NCBI GenBank assembly: GCA_017416065.1
Contig: JAFQDM010000026.1
Location: forward strand, 1-58,416
From: Ruminococcus sp.
Lineage (GTDB): Bacteria > Bacillota > Clostridia > Oscillospirales > Acutalibacteraceae
DNA: 58,416 nucleotides
Direction: 5' to 3'
Positions within the stretch are counted from its first letter, which is position 1, and every line of letters begins with the position of its first letter. The notes under the pieces are model-generated. The model saw only the letters and a program-made list of their open reading frames with translations, was not told the DNA's origin and did not search any database. Made by a program: the position numbers and the translations under genes. Positions 7,850 through 15,185 of the stretch are shown here, piece after piece.

Positions 7850-9292
7850 TTACTTGTTCTTCTTTTTAAAAATAAAGGATCGGAAAAGCATCAGATTCAG
7901 CAAAACAAAGTAGGCAATGAGGATAATCAGAGTGATGATGGGAATGTTGGGCGCAATGGGTGCAATCAGCATCAGAGGGAAGCCCAAAGCAATGGCGGGG
8001 AAGTTCTGATACACCATATTATCTGCGGCAGGGGTTCTGAACTGCCCGTCAATTTCTCTGAGCAGGATGATACCCGTGCTTGCTGTGCCCGTAAGCATTC
8101 CGTACATCATAACAAACTGCTCCTGCTCGTAATCCTTAAAGAGCTTTTTGGCAATGAGCCGGTTGTATCCGTAGGTGGAGAAAAGTCCCACAACTCCAAG
8201 GATGAGGAGAATCGCCCAATATTCCTTGATGTAGCTCAGTCTGATTGCGGCAATGCCTGCCACAACCATAATGTCAAAAAAGAAGTTGCTGACTCTGGTC
8301 ATCAGGAAGTCGTTGATGTACTGTCTGTTGATGAGCTTTTTGATTCTTAATTTGTTAACAACGGTTTTGATAACGGTGGCTGAGAGAACTCCCAAAAGGA
8401 AGTTGAAGCCGTAAACGGTAGCCTTCATTCCGGGAAGAAGCAGACCGAGCACGTACATTAGCAAATAGGTGAGAAGATATGCGAAAACAACAAATGCGAG
8501 CTGCACGGTGAGTTTGTCCATACTGCCCTGCATGGGGATCTCGTTATCTCCCTCAACGTCAGTTGCTTTCTCTGTGGAGTCGTCTGCATAGGTAAGCTTT
8601 ATTTTGCCCTTCCTTTTGAGGATGTTCAGGTGAACAACTCCTCCGAGGGAGGCACTCAAAAAGCCCAGAGCCGCAATGGTAAGGCCAAAAGCCTTGCCTC
8701 CTGCAAAGCCAAAATCGTTTTCGTATATGTTGCCGTAGTTCATAGCCTGACCCGTGCCCTGACCGAAGCCGAAGGGAAGCAGGATTCCGGAAGCGGGGAA
8801 CAGGTTTGTTATGAACAAAGCGGCAACCAAAGTGATTCCCAAGCCGATAATTGCCTGCAAAACGTAGGTGGAAACAGTTGTAACTCCTGTGTTTAGGATC
8901 TCAGTGGTGCGTTTTTTGGAAAGTTTGCCCCCTGAGCTTTTAAAGGTGGAGGCAATGAATCCCAGAGCAAGTGCGTGGAACGTAATGATCTCCAGAGTTT
9001 CCATACCCTTTGAACCGAAGAATTCCGTGTCAAATACGGGAACTCCCGTGAATCCCTCGTAAACAGAGGATACCAAAAGCAGTATCAGACCGCCCAGAAC
9101 GGATGTGGGAATAAGGGAATACTTTAGAAATCCCACGGAGCGCTTTATCATATTTGCAGCAAGCATACTCATAAGCAGTATTGCTATGATGTTGATGAAT
9201 CCCCACACACTGCTGTCCCAGAAATTTGTGGTCTGCACTGCTTGGGCGGTGGTTGCTGTTGCCAATTGATCAGAGACCCAAGAATTTGTCAT
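7850..9292 (-). CDS. GltS/ESS-family sodium:glutamate-type symporter
   Basis: The 480-residue polytopic membrane protein has about 10-12 hydrophobic segments. It carries the two ESS-family repeat signatures: GFGQGTGQAMNYG in the first half and MYGMLTGTASTGIILLREID in the second. ESS carriers import glutamate or related dicarboxylates with sodium; the exact substrate is unproven. A charged cytoplasmic loop of about 40 residues separates the halves. Among three in-frame starts (9307 GTG, 9298, 9292), ATG 9292 is 8 bases after GAGGG. The start lies inside the end of the upstream acyltransferase gene (23-base overlap), so the two are co-transcribed and probably coupled. Confidence 0.85.
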   Translation of the reverse strand: MTNSWVSDQLATATTAQAVQTTNFWDSSVWGFINIIAILLMSMLAANMIKRSVGFLKYSLIPTSVLGGLILLLVSSVYEGFTGVPVFDTEFFGSKGMETLEIITFHALALGFIASTFKSSGGKLSKKRTTEILNTGVTTVSTYVLQAIIGLGITLVAALFITNLFPASGILLPFGFGQGTGQAMNYGNIYENDFGFAGGKAFGLTIAALGFLSASLGGVVHLNILKRKGKIKLTYADDSTEKATDVEGDNEIPMQGSMDKLTVQLAFVVFAYLLTYLLMYVLGLLLPGMKATVYGFNFLLGVLSATVIKTVVNKLRIKKLINRQYINDFLMTRVSNFFFDIMVVAGIAAIRLSYIKEYWAILLILGVVGLFSTYGYNRLIAKKLFKDYEQEQFVMMYGMLTGTASTGIILLREIDGQFRTPAADNMVYQNFPAIALGFPLMLIAPIAPNIPIITLIILIAYFVLLNLMLFRSFIFKKKNK

Positions 9293-10487
9293 CGGCATTT
9301 CCCTCACTTAAATTTTTGTTTCTGTAATAAATGTTTACGTATTTCAGAGCATTGAACCGTTTACCGCCTTTGAACTGGTAAACCTTGCCCTTATAATATA
9401 TATTAAGCTTGTTTTTGCCCAGAACAACTACTGCAGAAATATCCTCAAAAAGCATAGTCTGCTCGCAAGTTTTGCTGCCCTTTACGTGGATTCTGTCGCC
9501 GTAAAGGGACAAAGTGCAGTTTTTGTCCATAAGCTTTTTGTTTTTGTAGAGGATAACCTCAGAAAGCATTGCTGTGTCTGTGTAAAGGGGAGTATCTGTG
9601 AATTCTCTTGTGTCAAGGGAGTTTACAAAGTCGCATTGGTGTCTGTACCAATGGGTTGTGTGCTTAAAGGGGAAGTCAAAGCCTATGCCTTCAAGTGTAA
9701 GGTCGGGCATATATCGCACCTGCTTGCGGCATTTTTTGCATTCTATAACATCCCCGCGGCTTTCAAACCGGGACAGTCCGCAGTAAGGGCAAACGTACAT
9801 TGCTCGCTCTAAATATTCTGCTGATTTTTTGTGCTTGAATTCACCCTGCAGACTGCAGTCGTTCTGATAAAGCTCTCTGCAGATAAGCTCGTTGAGCTCC
9901 TCGTCAGAAAGATCTTTGTATTCCTCAGGCTCCATCACCTTTGAAACAACGCCTCTCATCTTGCCTCGGCGCACAACGTCACTCCATCTGGGGTGAACAC
10001 CGTAGCCGCCCTCTATGCGATAAAACGCCAGGGGAAGGGACAGCTTTTTGACAAGCTTTGCAATGGCAGGATTCATATGCACGTTTTCTCCTGAATAGGT
10101 TCGGTTGCCCTCAGGTGCCAGAGCAATGCTGCCGCCCTCTTTTGCAACGCGCATACAGTTGAGTATGGCATGGACGTCCGTTGTCTGCTTCTTAATGGGA
10201 ATTGGCGCAACTAAGTAGGTGAGCAGCTTTGAAACAAAACCGTTGGAGAACAGGTCCTCGCTGGCTATGTAGTACACAGCGCCGGAAAACCCCATTCCAA
10301 GGAAAAACTGGTCAAAGCCAGTCTGATGATTCATCAAAATAAGATATTGGCGTTTGTCCCGTATCTTATTCTCAAAATGAAAGCCGTATCTGATCTTAGA
10401 ATATGGAAAAAGCACGGCAAAAGCAAGGTTGCGCACAACCTTGTGTCTGAATTTTATCCACTTACGTTTTTTCTTTTTGTTTCCCAT
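9270..10487 (-). CDS. PlsC-like 1-acylglycerol-3-phosphate acyltransferase with zinc ribbon
   Basis: The 405-residue protein starts with a basic patch (GNKKKKRKW) and a membrane-associated helix. The acyltransferase motifs follow: NHQTGFDQ (the HxxxxD catalytic pair) and APEGNRTY. Past the catalytic domain (about 1-210) sit two CxxC pairs, CPYC and CKKC, near residues 230-250, which look like a zinc ribbon. A C-terminal beta-rich segment of about 110 residues may sense or bind lipid or protein. The tail is unusual for plain PlsC enzymes of about 240 residues. The ATG at 10487 has GGGGGGACGGA in front. It is the first gene of an operon with the ESS symporter. Confidence 0.8.
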   Translation of the reverse strand: MGNKKKKRKWIKFRHKVVRNLAFAVLFPYSKIRYGFHFENKIRDKRQYLILMNHQTGFDQFFLGMGFSGAVYYIASEDLFSNGFVSKLLTYLVAPIPIKKQTTDVHAILNCMRVAKEGGSIALAPEGNRTYSGENVHMNPAIAKLVKKLSLPLAFYRIEGGYGVHPRWSDVVRRGKMRGVVSKVMEPEEYKDLSDEELNELICRELYQNDCSLQGEFKHKKSAEYLERAMYVCPYCGLSRFESRGDVIECKKCRKQVRYMPDLTLEGIGFDFPFKHTTHWYRHQCDFVNSLDTREFTDTPLYTDTAMLSEVILYKNKKLMDKNCTLSLYGDRIHVKGSKTCEQTMLFEDISAVVVLGKNKLNIYYKGKVYQFKGGKRFNALKYVNIYYRNKNLSEGNADDKFLGL

Positions 10488-10554
10488 TCCGTCCCCCCTT
10501 GTCTGCGACGAGCTGTATTGCAGTGATGGATGTTGACCAAACAACATTTTAATT

Positions 10555-10583
10555 ATTATACCATAGTATATTAATTAATTCCA
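10555..10583 (-). promoter_or_regulatory. Possible promoter of the acyltransferase-symporter operon
   Basis: Minus strand: a consensus TATAAT lies at 10555-10560, with a weak TGGAAT 17 bases upstream. Confidence 0.4.
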
Positions 10584-10658
10584 TAGCAACCACAAAATAT
10601 TCTTATTATCTTTTAATGATAACATAAAAATGCAGTGATGTCATTGCTTTTATAATAA

Positions 10659-10684
10659 GAAAAAAGCCGTGGCAAACACGACTT
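10659..10684 (-). terminator. Terminator after the GNAT gene
   Basis: Minus strand: AAGtCGTG / CACGgCTT with a TTTGC loop, then a T run; it begins inside or next to the stop codon. Confidence 0.75.
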
Positions 10685-11445
10685 TAATCAAAGGCAAAAC
10701 CTAAGTAAGAGGGGGCAGTTTCTGTCTCCTCCTGCAAGGGCAGATACATTGCAAAGGGCTTTGAACTTCCGACTGTGCGGAAAATTCCCTTATCACAGCC
10801 CAGCGCCTTCACGATTCCCGATGCTTGTTCTGTATTTCCCAAAATCTCAGTGCAGATAAGGGTGCCGCCGTCTTCATAAGCGGCAAGGACAAAATCCTCC
10901 CCTGCGTAAAAGCTTGCATAAGAAGACAGGAAATCCAGGTTTTCATTTTCCTGGATTACGGAATTCCTTGGGAGGAAGCGTCTGCGCAAAGCGCCAAACT
11001 CCTCCTTGGAAATCTTTTTGAGGTTTACCCCTTCTTCTGCGGCTGGGCAGGTGAATTCGCAAACAAAGCAGGAGGTTTTGTAGCCCATGGACTCGTAGAG
11101 TTTAAATAGTGAAGATGAGCCCGGTACCAGCACAGCGCCTGCGTAGCCTGCATTTTTCAGATGCAAATGGGTATCTTCCATCAGCTTGTGACAAAGCCCT
11201 TTGCCTCTATGAGCCTTTGCGGTTGCTACCGCGTAGATATAAGCAAGCTTTTTGCCCTCCCACTCGCAATCAAACCAATAGAGTGCGGCGGCTATGTTGC
11301 TTTCTTCCTCAATAAAACCGCAACGCTCAGGGGAAAAGCCGTTGCCGAAGAACAGGTCAAGAAACTCGTCCGTATCCCCAAAAGCTTCCTGCCAAAGCAC
11401 GCGAAGCTTCGGGATATCTGCATTAGCGGGGGATTTATTGATCAT
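10684..11445 (-). CDS. GNAT-family N-acetyltransferase
   Basis: The 253-residue protein has a clear N-terminal GNAT fold. The acetyl-CoA loop motif is AKAHRGKGLCHKLM (R/Q-x-x-G-x-G/A type, about residues 76-89), preceded by the strand LAYIYAVAT and followed by LYESMGYK near residue 120. The C-terminal half of about 110 residues matches no motif I recognise and may be a second, degenerate acyltransferase or substrate domain. Its start lies 11 bases inside the upstream DUF2156 gene, so the two are translated as a coupled pair. Substrate unknown. Confidence 0.82.
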   Translation of the reverse strand: MINKSPANADIPKLRVLWQEAFGDTDEFLDLFFGNGFSPERCGFIEEESNIAAALYWFDCEWEGKKLAYIYAVATAKAHRGKGLCHKLMEDTHLHLKNAGYAGAVLVPGSSSLFKLYESMGYKTSCFVCEFTCPAAEEGVNLKKISKEEFGALRRRFLPRNSVIQENENLDFLSSYASFYAGEDFVLAAYEDGGTLICTEILGNTEQASGIVKALGCDKGIFRTVGSSKPFAMYLPLQEETETAPSYLGFAFD

Positions 11446-12346
11446 ATTCAGCCTCCACGGGGAAAGCCATATATTTTTCTATCAGATGGTGAGGGCGGTA
11501 GCTTTCCTTTGCTCTTCTCAGCCCTTCAATGCCCATATCCTCTTCACGGTTAAGGTACAAAAGCTCGGGGTGCTTTTCTCTGAGATGCTTTGCAAACTCG
11601 TTATTAATGGCGGTGTAGGCACCCTGCACGCTTTCCTTTGCTTTCTCAAAGTGAACGTCAAAGGTATCCTCTGAGATTCGGCTTGCAATGGTAATCGCCA
11701 GTACCTCGTCTGCGTTTTTCAGCAGCATTCCCTCAAGCCCCAGCTGATCAAAGTACCTGAAGGCTCTGTCAAGGGCGATCTGCTCCATATCAAAATCGCT
11801 GACAGGATTCCCCGCAAGCTTTTCTTTGTACCAAGCGGCGGCAAAGTCCCGTGCTAAGTGCAGATTTTCCTTTGTCAGCAGCTCTGTTTTGTACTCGGGG
11901 TATGCGTCTTTAAAGCGATGCAGATGATTTCTCTTCTGGTGGTATTTTCTGCCTGCAAGGTCGCAAAGGTCGTTTATGCTGTAAATATAATCAAAGCTGT
12001 CTCTGGCAGAGACAAATCTGTATTGATTCGGGTACAGCGCTTCAAGGAGCTTTTTGTCCTCTTCATACACACCCATGAAAGCGCAGGGGATACCCCTCTG
12101 TTGTGCATCCTTCTGAAGAGCCTTCAGAGCCTCAGACTTGTCTCCCGAGCCTATGGGAAAGGCGTAGGAAATGTGTCCCGAGTAGTAGGAGAGCCTCACA
12201 AGGCAACCCTCTGCTTCTGCAATGTTCTGCTGGCCCCACAGCACAAGGTTTGAAAAGCCGTACTCACAGCCGCGCTCTCTTTTATCGGTAAAAAAGCTGC
12301 TGTAAAACTTCCTTTGTTCAACGTTTGCCGGTTTGAAATCTATCAT
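11435..12346 (-). CDS. DUF2156 protein (MprF C-terminal-like acyltransferase fold)
   Basis: The 303-residue protein contains tandem GNAT-like halves as in the soluble catalytic domain of lysyl-phosphatidylglycerol synthase (DUF2156). Recognisable segments are SFDYIYSINDLCDLAGRKYH, the basic QKRNHLHRF, DFAAAWY, AITIASRISEDTFDVHFEKA and the late EKHPELLYLNREEDMGIEGLR. MprF members transfer amino acids from tRNA to lipids, but this cytosolic stand-alone form has no membrane part, so its substrate is unknown. It is the first gene of a two-gene operon with a GNAT acetyltransferase and has a consensus promoter. Confidence 0.8.
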   Translation of the reverse strand: MIDFKPANVEQRKFYSSFFTDKRERGCEYGFSNLVLWGQQNIAEAEGCLVRLSYYSGHISYAFPIGSGDKSEALKALQKDAQQRGIPCAFMGVYEEDKKLLEALYPNQYRFVSARDSFDYIYSINDLCDLAGRKYHQKRNHLHRFKDAYPEYKTELLTKENLHLARDFAAAWYKEKLAGNPVSDFDMEQIALDRAFRYFDQLGLEGMLLKNADEVLAITIASRISEDTFDVHFEKAKESVQGAYTAINNEFAKHLREKHPELLYLNREEDMGIEGLRRAKESYRPHHLIEKYMAFPVEAEYDQ

Positions 12347-12376
12347 AAATTCCCTCGTAAATCAGATTATGTATAA

Positions 12377-12405
12377 ATTATAGTCTTCCTGATATTTATT
12401 GTCAA
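12377..12405 (-). promoter_or_regulatory. Promoter of the DUF2156-GNAT operon
   Basis: Minus strand: TTGACA, 17 bases, TATAAT; both hexamers are perfect. Confidence 0.85.
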
Positions 12406-12412
12406 TTGCATA

Positions 12413-12453
12413 AGAAAAAGCAACTCCGAAAAGAATATCCGAAGTTGCTTTAT
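12413..12453 (-). terminator. Terminator of the SLC13-like permease gene
   Basis: Minus strand: AAAGCAACTtCGGA / TCCGgAGTTGCTTT with an 8-base loop, then TTCTTAT. It overlaps the -35 side of the next transcript's promoter by a few bases. Confidence 0.85.
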
Positions 12454-12468
12454 TATTTGCAGATTATT

Positions 12469-13644
12469 TTAAAATACCCCTGCAGTTTTCAGCAGAAGCA
12501 TAGCTCCTGTCAGAATTCCCAGAAAAGCAAAGTTAAAAATACTGAACTGCCTGATGTATTTGTCTGTTTCCTGCGGGTAATGCTTTGTGTATTCGCGGAA
12601 GGTGATAAGGCTTGCAAGGGAGGCAATGAGCGTGCCTGCACCGCCTATGTTCACACCCACGAGCAGGTCAGGGTAGTTGCTTGTGAACTGAGAAAGAAGC
12701 ACGGCAGAGGGAACGTTGCTGATGCACTGGCAGGACAACACGCTGAACAGCAGAGTGTTTTTGTTCATAAGTGAAGAGAGCACATAACGCACAATGTCAA
12801 TGCGAGCCATATTCCCTGCAAAGATAAAGAAGAAAACAAAGGTCAGAAGCAGGGGGTAGTCTACCTTTTTGAGTGCATCCCTGTCCATAAAGAAAAGAAC
12901 AACTGGAATGATGATAAGCCCGATCCAATAGGGGATCCCCCTGAAAACTATTGCAATGGAAAGGGCAAAAAGCGCCAGGTAAGCAATGGTTCTGCCCACG
13001 GGCAGGGAGTCAGCTGATTCTGCAACCTCCAAAGCCTCATTTTTTACAAACACCACACAGCAAAGGGTGATAAGCAAAATAGAAAGAGCGAAGGGGGCCG
13101 CCATTATGCCCATAAACTCCATCGTTGGGATGGAGAATTTAGAGTAGAGGTACAGATTCTGAGGATTGCCGAAAGGGGTCAGCATTCCGCCCAAGTTTGC
13201 AGAGATGTTCTGCATAATAAAGGTGAACGCCATGTACTTTTCCTTGTGGGTAGAGCGCAGAACGAAATACCCCAAGGGCAGAAAGGTGAGCAGAGCCATA
13301 TCGTTTGCAATGAGCATAGAGCCTATAAAAGTAATATATATCAAAGCCAGCACGCACTTTCTGGCGGTGCGAAAGCAGGTGACTATCTTCTGTGCAAGTA
13401 TATAGAAAAATCGGATGTTCTTAAGTGCGCACACAACTGCCAGCACGCAGAAAAGGCAGGCGAGGGTCTTTAAATCAAAGTAGCCAAGGTATTCGCGGTC
13501 AAAGGGCACAAGCACGCAGGTCACAGCCGCGGCGCAAAATGCCACGCACATTACCACGTTCTTCTTTACAAATTCCAAGAGCTTTCTGAGGAGCCTCACA
13601 GGCAAAGAGGAGTGCCTGCCCTTGAGCACGTGGGATACTGCCAT
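12469..13644 (-). CDS. SLC13/ArsB-like anion permease
   Basis: The 391-residue protein has about 10-11 transmembrane helices in two halves. The loops FIGSMLIANDMALLTFLP and ISNVPSAVLLSQFT are the paired re-entrant motifs of the ion-transporter superfamily (N-D and N-V-P). The sequence NLGGMLTPFGNPQNLYLY is also typical of SLC13/CitM/ArsB permeases. Likely substrates are di- or tricarboxylates or another oxyanion; sequence alone does not choose. A hydrophilic N-terminal stretch of about 27 residues precedes the first helix. It is monocistronic with its own terminator. The ATG at 13644 follows AAAGGATG. Confidence 0.8.
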   Translation of the reverse strand: MAVSHVLKGRHSSLPVRLLRKLLEFVKKNVVMCVAFCAAAVTCVLVPFDREYLGYFDLKTLACLFCVLAVVCALKNIRFFYILAQKIVTCFRTARKCVLALIYITFIGSMLIANDMALLTFLPLGYFVLRSTHKEKYMAFTFIMQNISANLGGMLTPFGNPQNLYLYSKFSIPTMEFMGIMAAPFALSILLITLCCVVFVKNEALEVAESADSLPVGRTIAYLALFALSIAIVFRGIPYWIGLIIIPVVLFFMDRDALKKVDYPLLLTFVFFFIFAGNMARIDIVRYVLSSLMNKNTLLFSVLSCQCISNVPSAVLLSQFTSNYPDLLVGVNIGGAGTLIASLASLITFREYTKHYPQETDKYIRQFSIFNFAFLGILTGAMLLLKTAGVF

Positions 13645-13792
13645 AAAGATACATCCTTTCTTTTAAAATCAATCAGCACACAGTTTGATAGTATACCACA
13701 AATTTCCTCAGGTTTCTATGGTATTATCCCATAATTTTAAGGGGAATATATGCACCAAAAGCATACTCTTTGACAAATACTGCAATAAAGAA

Positions 13793-13836
13793 TAAGCACC
13801 CAAGGCCGTACATTACACGGACCTGGGTGCTTTGCT
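13793..13836 (-). terminator. Terminator of the aldo/keto reductase gene
   Basis: Minus strand: AAGCACCCAgGTCCGT / ACGGcCtTGGGTGCTT with loop GTAATGT. It closely resembles hairpins at 19360 and 21538. Confidence 0.85.
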
Positions 13837-13859
13837 TTGTGTGTTTTTATGTGGGAGGA

Positions 13860-14963
13860 TTAATCCTCAAATTCCTTGGCTACCTCTTTGAGCAGCTCCC
13901 GTATCTTCAGATGCTGTGGACAGGCACTCTCGCAGTTGCCGCATTCTATGCACCGGGATGCCTTTGCGCTGTTTTCTGTCAGCTTTGCGTAGTCAGCTTT
14001 TGAGCAGTTTTCCTTGAGCTGCTTTTTATCGTTATAGATCTTGAAAAGCTGTGGGATGGAAATGCTCACAGGGCATCCTGCGAGGCAGTATCTGCAGTCT
14101 GTGCAGGGAATGGTGTCCTGATTTTTGAGTATGGTGCGTACCTTGTCAATGGCGGCAAGCTCCGTTTCGTCAAGGGGCTTGAATTCCTGCATAAAGCTCA
14201 GGTTATCCTCCATCATCTCCATATTTCCCATACCGGAGAGCACCATAAACACGCCCTCAAACCCTGCGGCAAAGCGGATGGCATAGCTTGCGTTGGAGCC
14301 GCCGCGAAGGCTTTTCAGCACCTTGTCTGCTTCGTAGGGCAGGTTCACAAGTGCGCCGCCCTTTACAGGCTCCATAACAATAACGGGCTTTCCGAATTCA
14401 CGGCATACCTCATAGCACTTGCGGCTTTCTACGTTTTCATCCTCATAGTCTGCGTAGTTGAACTGTATCTGCACAGCCTCTATCTGAGGATACTCCGTGA
14501 GTATCTGTCTGAGCACCTCTGCCTTGTCGTGGAAGGAGATTCCAAGGTGCTTTATCTTACCCTCTGCTTTAAGCTCAAGGGCGGTCTCAAAGGCATTGCA
14601 GGCCTTGTATTTTGCAAAGAGCTCTGCACCCATCGCGTGCATAAGCCAGAAGTCAAAGTACTCTACTCCGCAAGCCTTAAGCTGTAAGTCCAGCAGGGGG
14701 CGTATCTCCTGCTGAGTGCTGAAGTTACTGGGGCTGAGCTTGTTTGTAAGCACGTAGCTCTCTCTGGGATATCGGGAGGTAAGGCATTCCCTGAGTGCGG
14801 TTTCGCTTTTGCCGTCAATGTAAACATGGGCGGTGTCAAAGTAGTTAAACCCTGCCTCCATAAAGGCATCCACCATTTTGGTGAATTCCTTGTGGTCAAC
14901 CTCACTGCCGTTCATCTGCAAACGCATACAGCCAAAGCCGAAATTTTTCTTTGCTCCAAACAT
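13860..14963 (-). CDS. Aldo/keto reductase with C-terminal 2x[4Fe-4S] ferredoxin domain
   Basis: The 367-residue protein has an aldo/keto reductase TIM barrel (about 1-275) with GFGCMRL, the FDTAHVYIDGKSE catalytic Tyr region, KHLGISFHD and QIQFNY. A ferredoxin-like tail follows with CTDCRYCLAGCPVS and CIECGNCESACPQH, each fitting a [4Fe-4S] cluster. This architecture is common in anaerobes, where the tail probably exchanges electrons with ferredoxin; the carbonyl substrate is unknown. ATG 14963 is chosen over 14987 because GGGAGG lies 6 bases upstream. A promoter TTGAAA-N17-TATAAT is present and the gene is monocistronic. Confidence 0.9.
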   Translation of the reverse strand: MFGAKKNFGFGCMRLQMNGSEVDHKEFTKMVDAFMEAGFNYFDTAHVYIDGKSETALRECLTSRYPRESYVLTNKLSPSNFSTQQEIRPLLDLQLKACGVEYFDFWLMHAMGAELFAKYKACNAFETALELKAEGKIKHLGISFHDKAEVLRQILTEYPQIEAVQIQFNYADYEDENVESRKCYEVCREFGKPVIVMEPVKGGALVNLPYEADKVLKSLRGGSNASYAIRFAAGFEGVFMVLSGMGNMEMMEDNLSFMQEFKPLDETELAAIDKVRTILKNQDTIPCTDCRYCLAGCPVSISIPQLFKIYNDKKQLKENCSKADYAKLTENSAKASRCIECGNCESACPQHLKIRELLKEVAKEFED

Positions 14964-15004
14964 AATGTATCCTCCCAAACTGAACATTAATTGATCCTGA
15001 TCTT

Positions 15005-15033
15005 ATTATACATGGGAGCTTCTGAGGTTTCAA
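15005..15033 (-). promoter_or_regulatory. Promoter of the aldo/keto reductase gene
   Basis: Minus strand: TTGAAA, 17 bases, TATAAT. Confidence 0.8.
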
Positions 15034-15097
15034 GTGCATATTTGATTGAGTGCAATGAAACTTAAGAATAATCCAAGCTCAATTCCTGATGTTTTTG

Positions 15098-15126
15098 TTG
15101 CTATTGCGTGCAAATGTTGTTATACT
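15098..15126 (+). promoter_or_regulatory. Putative promoter of the RM-AbiH operon
   Basis: TTGCTA, 17 bases, TATACT, about 60 bases before the RM start. It is moderately close to consensus. Confidence 0.5.
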
Positions 15127-15185
15127 TAGAGCATCAGAGAATAAAAGCCCCCCTCAAGGGGATTTGCGCATAAGGAGCAGGGAAT